Part shown: positions 59,802 through 64,000 of the stretch, in pieces
How the letters are laid out: each line of letters begins with the position of its first letter
How positions within the stretch are numbered: the stretch's first letter is position 1
Assembly (NCBI RefSeq): GCF_030505615.1
Contig: NZ_CP129992.1
Span: 1,302,001-1,366,000, forward strand
Reading direction: 5' to 3'
Length of the DNA: 64,000 nucleotides
Origin: Salinibaculum rarum
GTDB taxonomy: Archaea > Halobacteriota > Halobacteria > Halobacteriales > Haloarculaceae
Program-made: the position numbers and the translations under genes
The notes under the pieces: model-generated
Seen by the model: the letters and a program-made list of their open reading frames with translations, nothing else
Told to the model about the DNA's origin: nothing
Databases searched by the model: none

Positions 59802-59873
59802 GCCTGGGTAGCTTAGCGGTAAAGCGCGTCCTTGGTAAGGACGAGACCCCGGATTCAAATTCCGGCCTAGGCT
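59802..59873 (+). tRNA. tRNA-Thr (GGU)
   Basis: The 72-base gene has acceptor GCCTGGG/CCTAGGC (one G-T), D-arm GCTTAGCGGTAAAGC, anticodon stem CGTCC/GGACG with loop TTGGTAA (anticodon GGT) and T-arm CCGGATTCAAATTCCGG. The discriminator is T. CCA is not encoded. Confidence 0.95.
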
Positions 59874-59939
59874 TTTGCCGACGTCACTTCTGCGAAGCGC
59901 TCCGTCGCCGAGCGACTGCCGACGTCGGCAAACCGGTAG

Positions 59940-60013
59940 CGGAATTTGAATCGAGAGAAGACGCAGCGCGAGCGAAGCGAGCGACCGTCTTCGCGTGGTT
60001 CAAATTCCGGCCT
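59940..60013. repeat. Palindrome made of tRNA-Thr T-arm copies
   Basis: CGGAATTTGAATC (59940-59952) is the reverse complement of the tRNA T-arm at 59852-59864. TTCAAATTCCGGCCT (59999-60013) is a 15-base direct copy of 59854-59868. Together they give 11-base perfect outer arms, with AAGACG/CGTCTT pairing inside and a central GC-rich palindrome (CGCGAGCGAAGCGAGCG). The order is tRNA, inverted copy, direct copy. Confidence 0.88.
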
Positions 60014-60085
60014 GGGTTTTCCGGGTGCCTGACCCAGAGCGGCGCTTTCACAACACTTTTCGCGCTGTTCGCGTACTGACAGCGT

Positions 60086-61921
60086 ATGCCACAGTACCTC
60101 TCCGCTGGTTCACACGGACCTCTCCCAGACGTCTCACAGCATCTCGTCGCCGTCGCGCGTGGGGACGCCGACCCGGAGACAATCGTCCGGAACGGCGCGC
60201 TCGTCAACGTCCACACCGGGGAGATTCAGCCCGAGATGGATCTCGTCATCGCCGACGGCCGCATCGCCCGGGTGACCGACACCGGCGTCGTCAGTGGCGG
60301 TGAGGGCACCGAGGAAATCGACGCCGACGGGCAGTTTCTCGCGCCGGGCTTTCTGGACACGCACGTCCACTACGAGTCGAGTATGGTCACCGCCACCGGC
60401 TTTTGCCGCGGCGTCGTCCCCACCGGGACCACCGGGGCGTTCATGGACCCACACGAAATTGGGAACGTCCTCGGTCTGGACGGGATTCGCCTCCTGCTCG
60501 ACGAGGCCGCGGACCTGCCGTTGAAGACGTTCTGTACGATTCCCTCGTGTGTCCCGGCCGCACCGGGCTTCGAGGATGCCGGCGCGGTCATCGACAGCGA
60601 GGACGTCCGTGACGCGCTGGCGTGGGACGACGTCGTCGCGCTCGGGGAGATGATGAACTACCCCGGCGTCGTCGCCGGCGACGAGGAGGTCCACGAGAAA
60701 CTCGCGGCGACCTACGAGGCGGGACTGGAGGCGACGGGCCACTTCGCCAGTCGGGAGACGGGCGCGTCCCTTGATGCGTTCGTCGCCGCGGGTATCACCT
60801 CCTGTCACGAAGCAGTCCGCAAGGAGGAGGCACTCGCCCGCCTCCGGAAGGGGATGTGGACGATGCTCCGGCAGGGCTCGGCCTGGAAGGACGTTCCCGA
60901 GACCATCAGAGCGGTCACGGAGACGAACGTCGACACGCGTCACCTCCTGCTGGTCAGCGACGACACGCACCCGGACACCATCACCGAGAAGGGACACCTC
61001 GACCGGGTGCTCCGGGTCGCCATCGCCAACGGGCTGGACCCGGTGACGGCGATACAGGCGGTGACGCTGAACGCCGCGGAGTACTACGGCGTCGACAACG
61101 ACCTCGGTGCGCTCTCGCCCGGGAAAATCGCCGACGTGGTCTTCCTCGAGGACCTCTCGACGGTCGACGTGGGTCGCGTGATGGTCGACGGCGACCTCGT
61201 CGCCGCGGACGGCGAGTGGCTCGATGCAGACACGCTCCCCGACGAGACGGACCACACCGCCGCCGTCCACGACGCCTATCCGGACTGGGCACGCGAGACC
61301 GTCGCCATCGACCCGCCGACCAGTGAGGACTTCGCGATTCCGGCGCCCGACGACGCGGCGACGGCCGAGGTGACCGTCATCCGCGCCCACGAAAACGAGG
61401 TCGGGACGACCCGCGAGACGGCAACCCTGCCCGTCGAGGACGGTGCCGTCGTGGCCGCTGACGGCATCTCGAAGGCCGCGGTCGTCGAGCGCCACGGCGG
61501 AGACGGCTCTATCGGTCGCGGCTTCGTCACCGGCTTTGGCTTCGAGCGGGGCGCGATTGCCTCGACCGTCGCGCACGACAGTCACAACCTGCTCGTCGTC
61601 GGAACCGACGACGATGCGATGGTCCGGGCTGCCGAGCGCGTCGTCGAACTTGACGGTGGGATGGTCGCCGTCGACGATGACGTCCTCGCGTCGGTGCCAC
61701 TACCAGTCGCGGGACTGATGAGCGACCGGCCGCTCTCGGAGGTCTCCGAGCGGGTCAGCGACCTCGAAGACGCCTGGCGGGCGCTGGGCTGTGACCTCGA
61801 CTCGCCCTTCATGACGATGTCGCTGGTCGCGCTGGCGGTCATCCCCGAACTCCGCCTCACGAACCGTGGCCTGCTCGATACCGTCGATTTCGAGTTCGTC
61901 GACCCGGTGCAATCGGGGTAG
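60086..61921 (+). CDS. ade: Adenine deaminase
   Basis: The 611-residue enzyme belongs to the amidohydrolase superfamily and converts adenine to hypoxanthine. It has the metal-binding LDTHVHYESSM, GTTGAFMDPHEIGNVLG, the EMMNYPGVV block, HFASRETGASLDAFVAAGITSCHEA, and SDDTHPDTITEKGHLDRVLRVAI with the catalytic Asp. The C-terminal domain has GFVTGFGFERGAIASTVAHDSHNLLVVG. Length and motif order fit the AdeC type. It is in the same direction as the rhomboid gene that follows. Confidence 0.96.
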   Translation: MPQYLSAGSHGPLPDVSQHLVAVARGDADPETIVRNGALVNVHTGEIQPEMDLVIADGRIARVTDTGVVSGGEGTEEIDADGQFLAPGFLDTHVHYESSMVTATGFCRGVVPTGTTGAFMDPHEIGNVLGLDGIRLLLDEAADLPLKTFCTIPSCVPAAPGFEDAGAVIDSEDVRDALAWDDVVALGEMMNYPGVVAGDEEVHEKLAATYEAGLEATGHFASRETGASLDAFVAAGITSCHEAVRKEEALARLRKGMWTMLRQGSAWKDVPETIRAVTETNVDTRHLLLVSDDTHPDTITEKGHLDRVLRVAIANGLDPVTAIQAVTLNAAEYYGVDNDLGALSPGKIADVVFLEDLSTVDVGRVMVDGDLVAADGEWLDADTLPDETDHTAAVHDAYPDWARETVAIDPPTSEDFAIPAPDDAATAEVTVIRAHENEVGTTRETATLPVEDGAVVAADGISKAAVVERHGGDGSIGRGFVTGFGFERGAIASTVAHDSHNLLVVGTDDDAMVRAAERVVELDGGMVAVDDDVLASVPLPVAGLMSDRPLSEVSERVSDLEDAWRALGCDLDSPFMTMSLVALAVIPELRLTNRGLLDTVDFEFVDPVQSG

Positions 61922-62002
61922 GGCGACACCGTCTTGGAATGGTGACGCCAGCGCACTCCCCTCGGACCGGGAGGTTTTGCCGCTGGAACTCCGAGAGATG
62001 GT

Positions 62003-62605
62003 ATGCGACTGCGTGGCCGCCCAACCCTCCAGACACTCGCCGTCGTCCTCGTCGTCTTTCTCCTCCAGCACGTCGTCGGCCTGCTCTGGACCGTCGAGTA
62101 CCTCCTCTTTGTCCTCGATGCGACCGTGGCCGCCCGCCCCTGGGCGCTCGTCACGAGTGTGTACGCCCACAGTGGCCTCACGCACCTGGCGGCGAACCTC
62201 GTCGCGCTAGTCATCGTCGGCCCCCTGGTCGCTCGCCGAACGACTGCTCTCCGGTATCACGCGTTTTTCGTCGGGACTGGCGCACTCTCCGGGCTGGCAG
62301 AGGTGTTTCTCGGCGGGCTGGTCGGGCCGTCACACGCCGTCTGGGGGGCAAGCGGTGCGGTCCTTGCGCTGTTGGGCTATCTGCTCGGCGGGAACGTCGT
62401 CTCGACGCGCGTGCTAGACCGCGTCCAGTTGTCGGCCCGTGCCCAGCTCGTCCTGTTCGCTGTCGTCGTGACGACGGTGACTGTCCTCGCAAGTGGCCCG
62501 AACACCGCGGTCATCGGCCACGCGACGGGGCTGGCCTGTGGGCTGGTCGCTGGTCGCCTCGGTGTTCTCGACGTGTCCTCGCCGGACGTGCGCTACCGGC
62601 CCTGA
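62003..62605 (+). CDS. Rhomboid-family intramembrane serine protease
   Basis: The 200-residue protein has about six membrane helices. HSGLTHLAANLVAL holds the His/Asn oxyanion residues of helix 2, VWGASGAVLALLGYLLGG carries the catalytic Ser in the GxSG motif, and VIGHATGLACGLVAG holds the partner His. The protein therefore keeps the full catalytic set and should cut membrane proteins. It is 81 bases after the adenine deaminase. Its end overlaps the convergent PAP2 gene by 13 bases. Confidence 0.93.
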   Translation: MRLRGRPTLQTLAVVLVVFLLQHVVGLLWTVEYLLFVLDATVAARPWALVTSVYAHSGLTHLAANLVALVIVGPLVARRTTALRYHAFFVGTGALSGLAEVFLGGLVGPSHAVWGASGAVLALLGYLLGGNVVSTRVLDRVQLSARAQLVLFAVVVTTVTVLASGPNTAVIGHATGLACGLVAGRLGVLDVSSPDVRYRP

Positions 62606-63591
62606 CTGTCGGCGTTTTCCGACCGGAGCTTCGAGAGCCACTCCCGGCCGAGACGGAGGTAGCGTCCGAGAGACGCTATCACGCGGTCGCTCGTCCGGAG
62701 CAGCCAGGCGTTTTCCCCGTGTTCGTCGGTGACGTGGTCCGCGAGGACGATACTCACTACCGCCAGCCCGATACCGGCGACGACGTCGACGCCCCAGTGG
62801 ATGCCGAGAAACATCGTCGACACCATGACCATGACGGCGAGGGGCGCTGAGACGTACAGCCAGCCGGGGTAGACGTCACGGGTGCGATAGGCAAGCAGTG
62901 CGACCGTCGTCGAGATAGAACTGTGCAGTGAGGGGAAGACGTTCGTGTTGGAGTTGATTTCGCCGGTCACGAACTGCGAGCGGGGCCACCACTCGTACAT
63001 CAGCGACTGGACCTCGGGATACAGCAGGTTCCGGGGGCCATAGGAGATAAACAGGACATAGCAGAGGACGCCGATGGTGTAGTTGAACGCGTAGGCGAGC
63101 ATCAACTTCCGGAACGTGTCCAGCCTGTTGTTCGAGAGGTACGCGAAGAACGGAAACACCATCAGGAACACGTAGCCGTAGACATAGACCATCGAGAAGA
63201 CAGCGGTTACCTGGTCGGCCGGGACTACGCCGGTGTACTCCTGGACACGGGCGGTCAGTTCCGTCAACACCGGCAGTGTCAGAAAGTCTCCGGTCAGATA
63301 CGTCTGGATGTGTGCGACGAGGTCCCCCTCGATTGTGTAGATGTAGCCGGTAACCTGCCAGTCGAGCAGCCAGGAGAGGACCTGGCCGTGGTCTCTCACG
63401 AAGGAATTGACGATGAAGACGATTGCCAGCAACGCCAGGTACGGGGACACCTCCCGGAGTCGACTCACGAGATGGCGACGCAACCGACCGAGACGACTGA
63501 TGCCGATGATGGTCACCGCAGAAATCAGGAGGAGGGCGCCGACGACGAGGACGATTTGCTGGAGTAACGCGGGCGGTATCGATACGATCAT
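62593..63591 (-). CDS. PAP2/AUR1-type membrane phosphatase
   Basis: The 332-residue protein has about seven membrane helices and the three phosphatase motifs of the PAP2 superfamily in its C-terminal half: YGPRNLLYP near residue 175, NVFPSLHSS near 215 (PSLHS) and HWGVDVVAG near 265. A related set is found in phosphatidylinositol/inositolphosphorylceramide synthases (AUR1 type), so it might transfer or remove phosphate from lipid headgroups. Its start overlaps the stop of the substrate-binding-protein gene (ATGA), which suggests they are cotranscribed. Confidence 0.9.
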   Translation of the reverse strand: MIVSIPPALLQQIVLVVGALLLISAVTIIGISRLGRLRRHLVSRLREVSPYLALLAIVFIVNSFVRDHGQVLSWLLDWQVTGYIYTIEGDLVAHIQTYLTGDFLTLPVLTELTARVQEYTGVVPADQVTAVFSMVYVYGYVFLMVFPFFAYLSNNRLDTFRKLMLAYAFNYTIGVLCYVLFISYGPRNLLYPEVQSLMYEWWPRSQFVTGEINSNTNVFPSLHSSISTTVALLAYRTRDVYPGWLYVSAPLAVMVMVSTMFLGIHWGVDVVAGIGLAVVSIVLADHVTDEHGENAWLLRTSDRVIASLGRYLRLGREWLSKLRSENADSQGR

Positions 63592-64000
63592 CTATCTATC
63601 ATTGCACCTGACTCGTCGTATTTGAATCCTGCTCGCTTGAATAGTTCTCGGGCCTGTTCGGTGTTGAGGGAATTCCCCTCGCCGATAAACGGCACCTGTG
63701 GGTCACGGCCCCGCCAGGTGAGGTCTGCGGGGACCCAGTCGGTCCCGGTAAGTGGCGTCACACCGGGGGTCGCGTACCCGTCCATCGTCTCCTCGACGAT
63801 GTGCTCTTTGTCGAGCAGTCGCATCAACAGCCGTCGGAAGTGCCCGTTACCGAGCGGGACCCGCCGGGTATTGAAGCCGACGTGATAGAACGAGCGCGAC
63901 TCTGCCGTGTACAACTCGAGGCTGTCGTGGCCGTTGATGCGGGAGACTTCGTCGGGGGCGACGCTCATCGCCGTCGCGTCTGCCTCGTCGGCGGCGACGA
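63588..64000 (-). CDS. Family 5 ABC substrate-binding protein, N-terminus outside window
   Basis: The open frame runs off the window and shows the last 136 residues. SFYHVGFNTRRVPLGNGHFRRLLMRLLDKEHIVEETMDGYATPGVTPL is the C-terminal signature of peptide/nickel-type (SBP_bac_5) binding proteins, and AREL-FKRAGFKYDESGAM continues that domain. The ligand cannot be told, and the signal peptide is not visible. Its last bases overlap the PAP2 gene by four bases. The pairing of a solute-binding protein with a PAP2 phosphatase is unusual. Confidence 0.85.
   Translation of the reverse strand, partial: VAADEADATAMSVAPDEVSRINGHDSLELYTAESRSFYHVGFNTRRVPLGNGHFRRLLMRLLDKEHIVEETMDGYATPGVTPLTGTDWVPADLTWRGRDPQVPFIGEGNSLNTEQARELFKRAGFKYDESGAMIDR

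Overview
This window is a stretch of haloarchaeal (class Halobacteria) chromosome. The evidence is very high GC, strongly acidic proteins, leaderless genes with TATA boxes 22-30 bases before the start codon, an RNA polymerase with split beta and A subunits (rpoH-B''-B'-A'-A''), archaeal EF-2 and EF-1alpha, type II GAPDH, a pilin-type N-terminus, and many proteins known only from haloarchaea. Gene content suggests a Haloarcula/Halomicrobium/Natronomonas-like relative, but the genus cannot be fixed from sequence reading alone.

Layout. 1-6.1 kb: a winged-helix regulator cut by the window edge, a cold-shock protein, a five-PAS histidine kinase, a DUF429 protein, a 53-residue zinc protein, a sugar-1-phosphate nucleotidyltransferase and a glutathionyl-hydroquinone-reductase-like protein. 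6.2-10.5 kb: a pilin-like protein, a DUF4097-type lipoprotein, ribosomal protein L10e, a YegP/DUF1508 tandem-repeat protein, a RimK-like ATP-grasp enzyme and an Hsp20. 10.6-20.9 kb: pgk and type II gap, a YfcE-like phosphodiesterase, an M29-like aminopeptidase, a second cspA, a zinc-finger protein with two isoaspartyl-methyltransferase paralogs, a tandem crcB pair and a class V aminotransferase. 21.2-31 kb: tRNA-Asp, then the RNA polymerase/NusA/S12/S7 cluster. 31-34 kb: a bioY-bioM-bioN biotin uptake operon and a possible zincin. 34-41 kb: EF-2, an ACT protein with homoserine dehydrogenase, EF-1alpha, S10 and tRNA-Ala. 41-52 kb: a zinc-ribbon/membrane microprotein pair, a receiver-PAS-GAF histidine kinase, an SLC13 permease, a Ski2-like helicase, a cupin and a site-2 protease with CBS domains. 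52-64 kb: an HNH endonuclease of mosaic base composition beside tRNA-His, a ribbon-helix-helix protein, the rpa3/rpap3 single-strand-binding operon, tRNA-Gly, NAD synthase, an enoyl-CoA hydratase, tRNA-Thr, adenine deaminase, a rhomboid protease, a PAP2 phosphatase and the 3' end of a substrate-binding protein gene.

Most of the window is core information processing and central metabolism. The most unusual signal is not a protein. Downstream of three of the five tRNA genes (Asp, Gly, Thr) lies a palindrome whose two arms are copies of that same tRNA's own T-arm, always in the order tRNA, inverted copy, direct copy. A fourth tRNA (Ala) is followed by two perfect 75-bp repeats, each ending in the tRNA's last 13 bases. 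Because each element carries its own neighbour's sequence, it looks locally copied rather than brought in by one generic mobile element.
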